Positions 1-7,810 are shown, counted from the stretch's first letter. The stretch: 64,000 bases of DNA from Bacillus_I endophytica_A (GCF_026790145.1 NZ_JALAMS010000054.1:1-64000), one strand, 5' to 3'. Translations and numbers: made by a program. Notes: generated from the letters alone by a model not told the origin.

Positions 1-56
1 AACACCTCCACGTTATAGTTCGGTCATTTGTATCCGATCTTTAACGAAAAGGTGTT
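1..56 (+). terminator. Probable terminator, truncated by window edge
   Basis: AACACCT at 1-7 pairs with AGGTGTT at 50-56, followed by a T tract. The loop is long (about 42 nt) and holds a smaller inner TCGG/CCGA pairing. The gene it serves lies outside the window. Confidence 0.45.
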
Positions 57-66
57 TTTTATTTGT

Positions 67-110
67 CTCACTTCATGGGGTCAGTCCCATTGTGAGCGGG
101 GGCTTTTTTT
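67..110 (+). terminator. Terminator-like hairpin
   Basis: CTCACTTCATGGG (67-79) pairs with CCCATTGTGAG (86-96) with minor mismatches. A short GC stretch and then seven T residues follow, so this is either a terminator or a structured RNA end. Confidence 0.5.
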
Positions 111-206
111 CATTGGAAAGGTAGTATGAAATTGTCTTATCTATAGCATGGACTATATATCCCGTTTATATACGGACCTTGCACATTTATTCAGGTAATA
201 CTATAT

Positions 207-237
207 AATGTCACGAATGTCACTAATGTCACGAATG
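207..237. repeat. 9-bp tandem repeat (AATGTCACG x3.5)
   Basis: AATGTCACG, AATGTCACT, AATGTCACG and then AATG run head to tail with an exact 9-bp period. No gene overlaps it. Function unknown. Confidence 0.75.
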
Positions 238-285
238 GACTTTCATTATGCTGGAACAACGCGTTTACTCCTAAACTAAATTTCG

Positions 286-313
286 CTCTCTTATCATCGC
301 AAGAGGGTTTTTT
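286..313 (+). terminator. Short terminator-like hairpin
   Basis: CTCTT (88-92 of the line, 288-292) pairs with AAGAG (301-305), followed by GGTTTTTT. The stem is short. Between 111 and 438 I see only this, the 9-bp repeat and the hairpin at 332-366, and no supported gene. Confidence 0.4.
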
Positions 314-331
314 ATTCATTTTTACTAAACG

Positions 332-366
332 AAAATGCCCCTACTCATGGCGAATGGGGGCATTTT
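332..366. terminator. Bidirectional terminator hairpin
   Basis: AAAATGCCCC (332-341) pairs perfectly with GGGGCATTTT (357-366). It lies 72 bp beyond the stop of the minus-strand small gene at 439-618 and can serve either strand. Confidence 0.7.
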
Positions 367-438
367 ATTCTTCTTCAAAAGTGAAGAGAGAAGGAGGATT
401 CCGATCTTTGGAGGAAGATTGAAATCGGAAGGGAAGTA

Positions 439-618
439 TTATTGACTTTGCTGTTGATTAGTTTGTTGATTCATCGTTTGATTGTTTCCTTGATTGCTCA
501 TATTAGACAGTGGAATCATATTTTGAAGCTGTCCCCCGCGTCCTGTCATCATACTGTAAGCAGCAGCTCCAATACCAATAGAAGCAACAACAGGTAACAC
601 TTGGATGTTGTTTTTCAT
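439..618 (-). CDS. Small hypothetical protein, N-terminal hydrophobic, Gln/Asn-rich tail
   Basis: A 59-residue protein starting MKNNIQVLPVVASIGIGAAA. It has one short hydrophobic stretch (about residues 6-22), a GRGG turn and a tail rich in N and Q. The start is set by a strong ribosome site, AGGAGATGATAGATC before ATG at 618. It resembles the small one-helix proteins common in Bacillus, but I cannot place it in a family. The peptide may be membrane-anchored or spore-associated; that is inference only. Confidence 0.65.
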   Translation of the reverse strand: MKNNIQVLPVVASIGIGAAAYSMMTGRGGQLQNMIPLSNMSNQGNNQTMNQQTNQQQSQ

Positions 619-837
619 GATCTATCATCTCCTTTTTTATCATGTTTTAAAATCTCTCACCTATCTTCTGTTTTTTTCTCTTTTCTATTCCGTTTAGATT
701 CTTCCAAGGGAGGAGGATATTTTTCTGTTTTCTTTAAGAGGGAGGATGTGGGATCACACTTTAATTCAAAAGAAACATGCCTAAAAAGGGAAATAGTAGA
801 TCATTTATGGAGGAGGTACTTTCTTAGCGAAAAGTAA

Positions 838-873
838 AAGAGGCTGATTCCTTTGAATAGAACCAGCCCTTTT
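838..873 (-). terminator. Terminator of the lipoprotein gene
   Basis: Read on the minus strand, GGGCTGGTTC pairs with GAATCAGCCT and is followed by CTTTTACTTTT. It lies just after the stop of the lipoprotein gene at 876. Confidence 0.7.
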
Positions 874-875
874 GA

Positions 876-1214
876 TTAATCATCTCTATTATCTTTATCA
901 CGCATATCTTCTGGATCTTCAATTGGATCTTCCGGATCTGGATTTCTATCTTTTTCATCATCTTTATTTAGAGTATCATTTTCATCGACACCAGGGGCAT
1001 TCTCATTTCTATCCTGATTATTTTCAAAGTTCATATCGTCTGCATCCTGATTATTTTCATTGTTTGTGTCATTTCCACCTTCATCATTTGGAGCTTGTTC
1101 TTCATTTTGTTGCTCATCTTCTTGAGGCGAATCTTGATTATCATTGGCTGTACAACCTGTAATAAGCGTGATAGCAAATAGTCCCCCTAATGATTTTAAT
1201 AACCATTCCTTCAT
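876..1214 (-). CDS. Small acidic lipoprotein of unknown function
   Basis: A 112-residue protein with a typical lipoprotein signal: positive start (MKEWLLK), hydrophobic core and the lipobox LITGC, with the Cys near residue 21. The mature part is almost entirely D, E, N, Q, R and G with no hydrophobic core, so it should be a disordered, highly charged tail tethered to the outer face of the membrane. The ribosome site GGAAGGAG lies upstream of ATG at 1214. No catalytic motif is visible. Such proteins occur widely in Bacillaceae without known function. It has its own terminator, so it is probably monocistronic. Confidence 0.8.
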   Translation of the reverse strand: MKEWLLKSLGGLFAITLITGCTANDNQDSPQEDEQQNEEQAPNDEGGNDTNNENNQDADDMNFENNQDRNENAPGVDENDTLNKDDEKDRNPDPEDPIEDPEDMRDKDNRDD

Positions 1215-1750
1215 TTTTGTCTCACTCCTTCCTTATTAAATTCTAAAATGCTTTTATATCTTTTCTGTTTTATCTCTTTTTATGCAATTAAATATTTCTT
1301 TTTTTTATTGAAGGGAATAATCTCCAATGTTTTGAACGATATATAAATTTATGTAGATTGTATAAATAAAAAAGCCCCCACTGTCACGAGTAAGGGGCAT
1401 TTTGAGTTCGACTTCGTTGTGTGATTGTCAACAGTTTGATATTGGAAGTCATCAGTAGTATGGATAACAAAGAAGATAAATATGCAAATCTGGATTTAAA
1501 TAAAATTTATTAAGTATAAACACATTAGTTTTAGTAAATATTAAGACAACAAGGACATTCCTCGTTTTGTTTGTCCAAACAAAGAGCCCTTATCCAGTGG
1601 ATAGGGGCTTATTTGTATGTGATGAAGGTTCTAAGAAGCTTAGTACTTTTGATACAGTTCTACTAGTTTATTTTTCATTTCTTGCTTTCTTTCTATTTAA
1701 GAAGTTGAAAAATGTTAGTTGATGGTAAACATGGAAAGGGTGTTCTGGTT
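1215..1750. other. Intergenic region with two terminator-like hairpins
   Basis: This 536-bp AT-rich gap has a GCCCC/GGGGC hairpin near 1374-1402 and a stronger one at 1585-1609 (AGCCCTTATCC / GGATAGGGGCT followed by TATTTG). A short frame near 1461-1514 ends in a stop but has no clear ribosome site, so I do not call it a gene. The promoter of the toxin operon should lie in 1610-1750. Confidence 0.5.
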
Positions 1751-2983
1751 ATGGGGAAAACTCAAGCTAACCTAGAAGATCTCAATCAACTGGCCGAGAA
1801 AACAAAGTTAGCAAAGGCAAAATGTGAGGCTGTGCCAGCTCAGCTAAGTTGGAATCTTTCTGGTGTCTTATCTGAATTAAGTGGGGTATGGATGTCAGAA
1901 TTAGAAGGTCTACAACAAGAATTAGAAAAAAGTATGCGAGATTATGTAGATGAGTTGGGGGAGGCTTATCAACACATTGTCAAAACAAAAAATGAATTGA
2001 AAGCAGCAGATGAGGCTCTTCTCCGTAAATTAGAGTTAGATAGTGAAATTGTTCCTCAAAAAACTTCTAAAGGAAAAGTAGAAGGGGCAAGTAAGAAGAA
2101 AAAAGAGGAAGAAGAAGGAAATACTTTTACACAATCATTAAGAGGGATTAAAGATGGGGCAGGGGATGCTCTTTCAGAAACATGGGATGGGGTTGTTTCA
2201 TTTGCTCACCATCCTGTGGATAGTACGGTTAATACGGCTAAAGGAGTATATGAGGCAGGAAAACATCCGGTTCGTACTTATAATGCGGTCAAAGATGGGG
2301 TTGTCACTGCTGTAGATGAAAAAATTATTAACGGGGATGCCTATAGTCGAAGTCATTTCTTTTCCTATGCAGGTACAGAAATTGGACTTGCGGCAATTGG
2401 CGACAAAGGGGCAGGTTTAGCTACTAAAGGAGCAAGTGCTGTAGCCAAAACAGCGAAGGGAATGAAAGACGTTCATAAAGTAACCATAAATCAAAGAATG
2501 CCCGCCTTGCAACCTGCGTTTGCAGGGGGAAGACCTCCTGTTAATGCTCTAGATACGGGTTATCTGGGTCGCTATCTACAAAATGCTAAGGATATGTATT
2601 GGAATTTTGCTAAAGGAAAAGGTGTACCTGCTTACGGTCAGGGTTCGGTACCTATGGGACCATACCGTGAAGTAAATGGATATTCAATAAAAGTTAAAGC
2701 TGGAGCCCAAGAAAAACATATTCCCGATACACCAAATTATAAACAGGAATTAGCAAACGGTAAAAACAAAAGTATTTTTTATGGAGATAATAAAAAGGCT
2801 CAAGAATTGATTGATCAATTTGCTGGTAAAGGTGAAATGTTGAAAAATGGTAGGGAAAGAGTGGACTTTGGTGAAATAATAGGTGAATATTATGAACTGG
2901 ATACTGGTAAATATATAGAAACTACTAAAGGTATGATACATTACGGAAAACATGGTGCTCATATAGTACCGGCGAGACCATAA
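1751..2983 (+). CDS. WXG100-like polymorphic toxin with C-terminal Ntox50 domain
   Basis: A secreted-toxin architecture. Residues 1 to about 85 are a helical WXG100-like target domain (WNLSG...LSGVW). A Lys/Glu linker (GKVEGASKKKKEEEEG) and a pretoxin-like middle (SRSHFFSYAGTEIGL) follow. The last 85 or so residues match the bacterial toxin 50 pattern: KHIPDTPNY near the domain start, GKYIETT, and the ending IHYGKHGAHIVPARP. Ntox50 is a predicted RNase-type toxin; export would be by the type VII (ESX/Yuk) machinery, which is not in this window. ATG 1751 has GGAAAGGG 10 bp upstream; an in-frame ATG at 1712 has a weaker site. Two immunity-like genes follow at 25 and 20 bp spacing, as expected for an interbacterial toxin operon. 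Toxin activity is inferred from the family. Confidence 0.82.
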   Translation: MGKTQANLEDLNQLAEKTKLAKAKCEAVPAQLSWNLSGVLSELSGVWMSELEGLQQELEKSMRDYVDELGEAYQHIVKTKNELKAADEALLRKLELDSEIVPQKTSKGKVEGASKKKKEEEEGNTFTQSLRGIKDGAGDALSETWDGVVSFAHHPVDSTVNTAKGVYEAGKHPVRTYNAVKDGVVTAVDEKIINGDAYSRSHFFSYAGTEIGLAAIGDKGAGLATKGASAVAKTAKGMKDVHKVTINQRMPALQPAFAGGRPPVNALDTGYLGRYLQNAKDMYWNFAKGKGVPAYGQGSVPMGPYREVNGYSIKVKAGAQEKHIPDTPNYKQELANGKNKSIFYGDNKKAQELIDQFAGKGEMLKNGRERVDFGEIIGEYYELDTGKYIETTKGMIHYGKHGAHIVPARP

Positions 2984-3007
2984 GAACCATAAGAAAAGAG
3001 GATAAAT

Positions 3008-3346
3008 ATGGGGTACGATTCTTTAATAGGAATATTAATAAAGTATGAAAATAGTGAGATGATATTAGAATGGAAAAGCGGACTAAGAATAATAGGTGAA
3101 TTAGACACAGTCTTTGAAACAGATAATGGATTAGAAGATGATGATATCAATTATAAAGAATATCATGCAGCTGCATTCAGAGTAAGTCAAATTTTATCTC
3201 ATCCCTCTAGTAACGAAGGTAGCGTATATGATTGGTTGAAACAAAAGAAAAGTTCCCTTGTCGAAATTTCTCTTTATGATGATCCACCAAGTGTCATATT
3301 TTTAACGGACGGAAAAATGGTATGGAAAATCGACACTGATAAATAA
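3008..3346 (+). CDS. Putative immunity protein 1 for the Ntox50 toxin
   Basis: A 112-residue acidic cytosolic protein 24 bp downstream of the toxin, preceded by AAAGAGGATAAAT. It shares a clear core with the next gene: W-x-SGL, G-x-LDT, ETDNGLEDDD and an EY-x-AA stretch. Position directly after a polymorphic toxin and duplication of the same small acidic family are the usual signs of an immunity protein that binds and blocks the toxin in the producer cell. No catalytic motif was seen. The assignment rests on context and not on a family name I can vouch for. Confidence 0.72.
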   Translation: MGYDSLIGILIKYENSEMILEWKSGLRIIGELDTVFETDNGLEDDDINYKEYHAAAFRVSQILSHPSSNEGSVYDWLKQKKSSLVEISLYDDPPSVIFLTDGKMVWKIDTDK

Positions 3347-3366
3347 ACAAAAGAAGGTAGCATAAG

Positions 3367-3699
3367 ATGGGATATGATCCTTTAATTAGAGCTTTTGATC
3401 GTCATTCTAGAGAAAATTTGATTGTAAAGTGGGAAAGTGGTTTAAAATTAGCCGGTAAACTGGATACTATTTCTGAAACAGATAATGGATTAGAAGATGA
3501 TGATGAAGGATTTCAAGAGTATATAGCTGCAATTGTAAAGCTTGAATATATTATTCATCCTCCTTTAACTAAGGACGATGAACTGTTTAGATGGATACAA
3601 CAACATGAGCTATTTGAGACTTCTTTATATAGCAATACCCCAAAAAGAATCAGTTTAGAAGATGAAACAGTTATCTGGCAGGACTCTGAATCAAGCTAG
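3367..3699 (+). CDS. Putative immunity protein 2, paralogue of the preceding gene
   Basis: A 110-residue paralogue of the gene at 3008-3346, starting MGYDPLI like its neighbour's MGYDSLI and carrying the same SGLK...LDT...SETDNGLEDDD core. The middle and C-terminal parts differ more. It follows after 20 bp with its own ribosome site (AGAAGGTAGCATAAG). A second copy may widen protection to variant toxins or be an orphan immunity gene captured earlier. A strong terminator at 3736-3765 closes the operon. Confidence 0.72.
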   Translation: MGYDPLIRAFDRHSRENLIVKWESGLKLAGKLDTISETDNGLEDDDEGFQEYIAAIVKLEYIIHPPLTKDDELFRWIQQHELFETSLYSNTPKRISLEDETVIWQDSESS

Positions 3700-3735
3700 A
3701 AGACAAGAGGATTAGTAGATAAATATGTAGATACA

Positions 3736-3765
3736 CCCCTATCCTTTATTGGATAGGGGCTTTTT
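3736..3765 (+). terminator. Terminator of the toxin-immunity operon
   Basis: CCCCTATCC pairs with GGATAGGGG around a 6-nt loop and is followed by CTTTTT. Confidence 0.88.
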
Positions 3766-4016
3766 ACATCAGTTCTTGCAGGAGGTTACTTCTGGATAAA
3801 AAGTAAAACAACAGGAGAGGGAAGTGAGGAGCATGAAAAATTATTAGAACTGCGGAAGCTTGTAATTTAACAAAAGAAGGTCGCGTTGGTTTTGATATGA
3901 AAGACGTTGAGAAAATCAAAAAGGTTACATTGGTTGTAAGTGCTCCATCAAATACTGATTTTGATGATGACGGAGAAGAAATTCGCGTTGAATGTCCTTT
4001 AGAAAAAGAAACATGA
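3766..4016 (+). pseudogene. Debris of one or two small genes
   Basis: Two open stretches without starts lie in different frames. The first reads VLAGGYFWIKSKTTGEGSEE and stops near 3871. The second ends with GFDMKDVEKIKKVTLVVSAP, then an acidic tail, and stops at 4014-4016. The protein-like composition and the missing 5' ends suggest remnants, perhaps of further toxin or immunity modules, since they follow the toxin operon. I recognise no family. Confidence 0.4.
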
Positions 4017-4018
4017 TA

Positions 4019-4053
4019 AAAAAGCGGTTGGAATCTTATCCAACCGCTTTTTA
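4019..4053. terminator. Bidirectional terminator
   Basis: AAAGCGGTTGG (4021-4031) pairs perfectly with CCAACCGCTTT (4040-4050), flanked by A and T tracts. It separates the plus-strand debris from the minus-strand XRE regulator. Confidence 0.88.
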
Positions 4054-4058
4054 TACTC

Positions 4059-4400
4059 TTATCGACTTTTTAGAGTTTTATCAATTAAAATCTTATGAAA
4101 TTCCTCTGTGCTTATTTTTTTTCCTTCCCATACAAGCACAGATCCTTTCAGTTTTTTTACAAACTCTTCAATATCATCTTCTTTCTGTTCAGTTTTGCAC
4201 ATCAAATAATCTAACTGTACATCAAGAACCTCAGCCAAATTCATAGCAAATCGGTATGTAGGAGTAGCATATCCTATTTCCCAATGATAAACAGACATGC
4301 GGGAAGTGCCTAATTTCTCAGCCAAACTTTCTCTAGATAGTCCTTTTTCTTCACGTAGTGATTTAATTCTGTAACCAATCTCTTTTTTAAAAAGTTTCAT
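4059..4400 (-). CDS. XRE-family transcriptional regulator
   Basis: A helix-turn-helix repressor-type protein. The N-terminal 60 residues form a lambda/Cro-like HTH (IGYRIKSLREEKGLSRESLA then KLGTSRMSVYHWE and a LDVQLDYLM end), followed by an acidic C-terminal region of unknown role. I chose ATG 4400 (MKLFKKEIG), with AGGAGG 14 bp upstream, which is long spacing; ATG 4433 (MDKKQ) is in frame but lacks a ribosome site. Such regulators are typical of prophages and integrative elements, which fits the surrounding debris and the repeats at 4889. Its operator is not identified. Confidence 0.72.
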   Translation of the reverse strand: MKLFKKEIGYRIKSLREEKGLSRESLAEKLGTSRMSVYHWEIGYATPTYRFAMNLAEVLDVQLDYLMCKTEQKEDDIEEFVKKLKGSVLVWEGKKISTEEFHKILIDKTLKSR

Positions 4401-4561
4401 ATAAGAATGACAATCCTCCTGTTTTTTATCCATTATTATCATAAAAAATGAAATGATATTCAAGTGTAAACCGCTTACATAAAATTAGCTACATGTTATT
4501 AATTTTATGAGAAAGAGAGGAGGGATTATTGTACTAGTGAGAATACAGACAATAAGTGTGA

Positions 4562-4885
4562 ATGAATTTATGTATGAGCAATGGAGCTGTACAAAATACA
4601 GCTCCTAGCCTGTCTTTTTTAAATTGGTTGCTACATCCTATTCAAACGACAAAAGAGCATGGAGTAGATGCAATTTACAACATGATAAATCCGTTCCTGG
4701 ATATCGTGCTTGTTATGTCGCAACCGATTGCTAGTATCATCCTTACGACAGCTGGTTTCCTTTTCATTGTTGGAATGAGAGATAAATGTATAAAGTGGAT
4801 GACGACCACTTCACTTGTTTATGTCTGTATTCAACTTTTCCCTATGTTACTAAAGGCTATTCTGCATAGTTTGGTTCATTACTAA
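4562..4885 (+). CDS. Small two-TM membrane protein, mobile-element style
   Basis: A 107-residue protein with two hydrophobic helices, about residues 45-68 (the PFLDIVLVMSQPIASIILTT region) and 83-102 (LVYVCIQLFPMLLKAIL). Its N-terminus is polar. No good ribosome site precedes ATG 4562. A strong GAGGAGGG lies at about 4517-4524 in front of a different frame that closes after about 23 codons, so the 5' end may be frameshifted. The size and topology recall membrane proteins of conjugative elements and phages, but I cannot assign a family. It lies between an XRE regulator and arm-type repeats. Confidence 0.5.
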   Translation: MNLCMSNGAVQNTAPSLSFLNWLLHPIQTTKEHGVDAIYNMINPFLDIVLVMSQPIASIILTTAGFLFIVGMRDKCIKWMTTTSLVYVCIQLFPMLLKAILHSLVHY

Positions 4886-4888
4886 AAA

Positions 4889-4930
4889 CGACCACATAAA
4901 CGACCACATGACCACGCAAACAACCACAAA
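4889..4930. repeat. Clustered ACCACA repeats, possible integrase arm sites
   Basis: CGACCACA (4889-4896), CGACCACA (4901-4908), TGACCACG (4909-4916) and CAACCACAAA (4921-4930) are closely spaced direct repeats. Similar TTGACCACATT units lie just past an integrase fragment at 52527-52548. This suggests arm-type recombinase sites left by an integrated element. It is inference from pattern alone. Confidence 0.45.
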
Positions 4931-5050
4931 TTTTATAGAAATCCATAGATGTTTATAGAACCTAAAAAATATAAAAAGCTCTATTCTTCTTATGAGTGAA
5001 GATTCTTAAAGATTTTATAGAAAAGAGCAGAAATCTATAAAAGCAAAAAA

Positions 5051-5221
5051 TGGGATATTTGTTATCATCCTAAAATTGCTCAGTCTTTTGGTTTATCAGA
5101 AAGAGGAGAAGTTGTTGGATTTCTCTATATTAGGTATCCTGCTAAAGAGCCAAAAACCGTTAAAAAGACTGATGTATCAACATATACAAAGTGGTTTTCA
5201 TTGAGACTTTTCATGAATTGA
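5051..5221 (+). pseudogene. C-terminal remnant of a nitroreductase-family protein
   Basis: The open frame encodes about 56 residues and contains KIAQSFGLSERGEVVGFLYI followed by RYPAKEPK and a final KWF segment. This matches the end of NAD(P)H nitroreductases, where a helix, a VGFIYLGYPAEEP-like strand and a terminal Trp recur. No start codon or upstream nitroreductase sequence is present, so the gene has lost most of its length. It lies next to possible mobile-element repeats, a plausible cause of the loss. Confidence 0.6.
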
Positions 5222-5565
5222 CCGAATTTGTGAGAAGTTCTTTTTTAAAAATTTTTCGTCATATGACCTTAGATGTTCATAGTGATGTTGATATTACTAT
5301 GGCCCGAAATTTTTTGTATTTCTTTTATTTCTCTTTCAATTAGAAATGAGGCATGGGGATGAGGAGTAAGAGGTTTTGTAACAGAGCTTTTCTTATGTTA
5401 GTTGTTCAATCTCTACATAAAGAGGTGAGATTTCACATAAAGGAAGAGAAAGAACGATCAAAACCATTAAAGTGTATTTTATAGAATTACCTATGGTTTA
5501 ATGGGAAAGTCTAATGTTAGTGGAACTTTTAAATGATATTTTAATTTTAGAAAGGGGAGAAGGGG
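5222..5565. other. Intergenic leader of the TerC-type gene
   Basis: No gene seen in 344 bp. Relatives of the downstream gene can carry a manganese-sensing yybP-ykoY riboswitch. I looked for its conserved core and did not find it convincingly, so I make no riboswitch call. The ribosome site GAAAGGGGAGAAGGGG ends at 5565. Confidence 0.4.
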
Positions 5566-6318
5566 ATGGAATCAATATGGCTAGAGTATGCTTGGGCATT
5601 GTTAATTCTAATCGGATTAGAAGGATTGTTATCGGCTGACAATGCTCTTGTACTAGCAGTTATAGCCAAGCATTTACCCGAAAATGAGAAAAGAAAAGCT
5701 ATAAATTATGGTATCATTATGGCCTTTGTTTTTCGATTTGTTGCTCTTTTTGCCATTTCTTTTATCGCAAACGTCTGGCAGATACAGGCGATAGGAGCAG
5801 CTTATCTTCTTTACTTAGGTTTAAAACATGTTATTCAAGCACGTTTTGGAAAAAAGAATAAAGATATTCATAAGGACGATGAAAAGGAAGCTGCTGGAAA
5901 AGGTTTCTGGCCGACAGTAGCAAAGATTGCGCTAGCTGACCTTGCTTTTGCCATTGATTCGATACTAGCTGCGGTTGCTCTTGCCCTTGGTCTTCCAGAT
6001 TCACCGCTCGGCGATTTTGGTGGTATGGATGGAGGGCAGTTTATTGTTGTTCTTCTTGGCGGTATTGCTGGTCTTATCTTAATTAAGTTTGCAGCAACCT
6101 GGTTTGTGCAGCTTCTTGCAAAACGTCCAGCATTGGAAACAACCGCATATGTCATTGTTGCTTGGGTCGGTGTCAAACTTGCTGTCATTACCCTTGCCCA
6201 TGAGGATATTGGGTTCTTAGAGCATGATTTTCCTCACAGTACAGCTTGGACGTTGATTTTCTACGGAGTATTAGTCGGTATTGCCTTAATTGGTTGGTTT
6301 GCACCGAGAAAAACGTGA
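5566..6318 (+). CDS. TerC-family membrane protein (YkoY/YceF type)
   Basis: A 250-residue integral membrane protein of the TerC family with about seven hydrophobic segments. The family signature acidic motifs are present: GLEGLLSADNALVLAV near residue 20 and ALADLAFAIDSILAAVAL near residue 130, whose Asp and Asn residues are thought to bind metal. Bacillus TerC paralogues are linked to manganese export and to metalation of exported proteins. A charged cytoplasmic loop (KNKDIHKDDEKE) separates the two halves. ATG 5566 follows an excellent ribosome site. The gene stands alone, with a perfect terminator at 6451-6493. Confidence 0.9.
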   Translation: MESIWLEYAWALLILIGLEGLLSADNALVLAVIAKHLPENEKRKAINYGIIMAFVFRFVALFAISFIANVWQIQAIGAAYLLYLGLKHVIQARFGKKNKDIHKDDEKEAAGKGFWPTVAKIALADLAFAIDSILAAVALALGLPDSPLGDFGGMDGGQFIVVLLGGIAGLILIKFAATWFVQLLAKRPALETTAYVIVAWVGVKLAVITLAHEDIGFLEHDFPHSTAWTLIFYGVLVGIALIGWFAPRKT

Positions 6319-6450
6319 TTTCAGAGAAATCCTAAACGGTAGCTTTGAAAGAAAATTTGATTAAAACTATGTCACGAATTCCTATTTGACAATAAAAGCT
6401 AAGAATCCATTTTGACAAATACGCAACCTGTAGATTAACTAAAAACCTTT

Positions 6451-6493
6451 AAGTAAAAAAGCTCTTATTACATTGATAAGAGCTTTTTTACTT
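6451..6493. terminator. Perfect 18-bp terminator
   Basis: The arm at 6451-6468 (ending GCTCTTAT) pairs without mismatch with 6476-6493 around a 7-nt loop, and contains runs of A and T on both sides, so it can stop transcription in either direction. Confidence 0.9.
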
Positions 6494-6675
6494 AAATATA
6501 TCTCATTAAATATAAGAAGTTGATTGTATGCGTTAGGGAAATGGGGGGAGTCCTGTTATCCACTTGTTTAAGAAATGGCGGATTACCTTTAAAAGAGTGT
6601 ATGGGAAGCGGTAAGCTCATTTGAGTGAACTACTTAAGACGCCATAAGGCATTGACTACAAATCATATTGTTAGG
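6494..6675. other. Intergenic, no gene seen
   Basis: About 180 bp between two strong hairpins, without an open frame that has a ribosome site. Its placement directly before a perfect terminator at 6676-6713 would allow a small RNA, but no promoter is clear. Confidence 0.3.
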
Positions 6676-6713
6676 AGAAAACAGCTATCTTCTTACGAAG
6701 GTAGTTGTTTTCT
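6676..6713 (+). terminator. Strong terminator without an assigned gene
   Basis: AGAAAACAGCTATCTTC (6676-6692) pairs with GAAGGTAGTTGTTTTCT (6697-6713) around TTAC, followed by TTTT. No coding gene lies immediately upstream. Confidence 0.8.
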
Positions 6714-6926
6714 TTTTATGTAAAGTTAGTTAACATAACGTAATTATAAGCATTGAAAAGGGTTCGGCGTCTAGTTACCCAACCTCTTTTTAATATAACA
6801 AAATAACCTATTATTCCCTTCGATATCTTTCCTATTAGTTGAAATGGTTCTTATTAGAAATAAATAGATAAAACCCTCTATTAAGATAATTTTGATCATT
6901 TAAGATGTGAGGAGGTGAACACGTCT

Positions 6927-7139
6927 ATGTATGAATTTGAATATGATTATGATAGAAAAGACTCTTGTGATGATAAACATGACAAACATGATAAATTTAA
7001 AAAAGTAAAATGTTATTGTGAAGAGCAAGAAGATCGTCGTAAATACGAAGATAAAGATGAGAAAAAGAAATTTGTTCTAAAAGGATATCTTTACTTCAAA
7101 GAAGATCATGATTGCGACCGCAAGAAAAAATATAAGTAA
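6927..7139 (+). CDS. Small highly charged protein (Asp/Lys/His-rich)
   Basis: A 70-residue protein of mostly D, K, E, H and Y, with CYCEEQEDRRK in the middle, a KKKFVLKGYLYFKEDHD segment and a single DCDRKKK ending. The ribosome site AGGAGGTGA has ideal spacing to ATG 6927; an in-frame GTG at 6915 overlaps that site and is less likely. Cys- and charge-rich small proteins of this kind are often made in the mother cell for the spore coat. The next gene is a BclA-like exosporium remnant, which fits, but I do not recognise the family. Confidence 0.65.
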   Translation: MYEFEYDYDRKDSCDDKHDKHDKFKKVKCYCEEQEDRRKYEDKDEKKKFVLKGYLYFKEDHDCDRKKKYK

Positions 7140-7209
7140 TATGAAAATATTTATACCTTTTCATATTGTTAAATAGATTATGCTTTGAATCATCTCTCAG
7201 TATGGATAA

Positions 7210-7262
7210 AAAGAAGCTGACCCCAAAAATTGTGAAAGTGAACTTTTGGTTGTCAGCTTCTT
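7210..7262. terminator. Terminator with long stem
   Basis: AAGAAGCTGAC (7211-7221) pairs with GTCAGCTTCTT (7252-7262), with further internal pairing between CCAAAA and TTTTGG. A T-rich tract follows. Confidence 0.8.
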
Positions 7263-7317
7263 CCCCTTTTAATTCTACCTTAAAAAGAGAGTCTTAAAAT
7301 CTAAAGGAGTGATTAAA

Positions 7318-7808
7318 ATAAGTACGCATTACCCTTATAAGAAATCACAAGTCTGGTACCTAATCATAAAAGTGGCAGCGTAATATTATCAGCATTCAGA
7401 GCTATCAATAATACTGCTAATCAATCTCTTCCCGCAAACGCTGCTAGTCAAGTTTTTTTTCAAAATGAACAATTTGATTTAGCGAATGAATATAACCCAA
7501 ATACATCTACATTTATTCCACAAACGGATGGTGTATATTCGCTCACTGCATCTGTTGAGTTTCAACCGAATATTATTGGTGAGTTTACCTTAGAAATGGT
7601 TTTCCTGATAAATAGCGATGTAATTGAGGGAAGAAACAGTGAAACTTTTACAGGTAATATCCCGGCAATCCTAACGACTACTGAGATACTTCAGTTAAAT
7701 GCTGGAGATCAGGTGCAGGTAGCAATGAGAAGTACTGCCGCTGGTGCAATCCAAGCAAGTCCAAGTACACAATTTGCAGCAGTTAGAGTTTCTTCCCCAG
7801 CAACATAA
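7318..7808 (+). pseudogene. Broken exosporium BclA-like C-terminal domain protein
   Basis: A perfect ribosome site (AAAGGAGTGATTAAA) is followed by ATA at 7318 where ATG is expected (then S-T-H-Y-P-Y-K-K). That frame stops after 21 codons at the TAA ending near 7383. A second frame, open from the ATC near 7344 to the stop at 7808, encodes SGSVILSAFRAINNTANQ and then a C1q/TNF-like beta sandwich (TDGVYSLTASVEFQ, LNAGDQVQVAMRS, AAVRVSS). This is the trimeric head domain found at the end of BclA-type exosporium glycoproteins. No Gly-X-Y collagen-like stalk is present. The dead start and the frameshift together make a functional product unlikely, although the head domain itself is intact. Confidence 0.72.
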
Positions 7809-7810
7809 AC

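Noticed and set aside
601..837. Plus-strand frame of 78 codons
   Set aside because: It starts inside the minus-strand small gene at 439-618 and has no ribosome site. The downstream part also lacks a convincing start.
1461..1514. Short frame MDNKEDKYANLDLNKIY
   Set aside because: No ribosome site. The peptide is short and may be a gene tail, so support is too weak.
5222..5565. yybP-ykoY manganese riboswitch before the TerC-type gene
   Set aside because: Expected for some family members, but the conserved core could not be found by eye.
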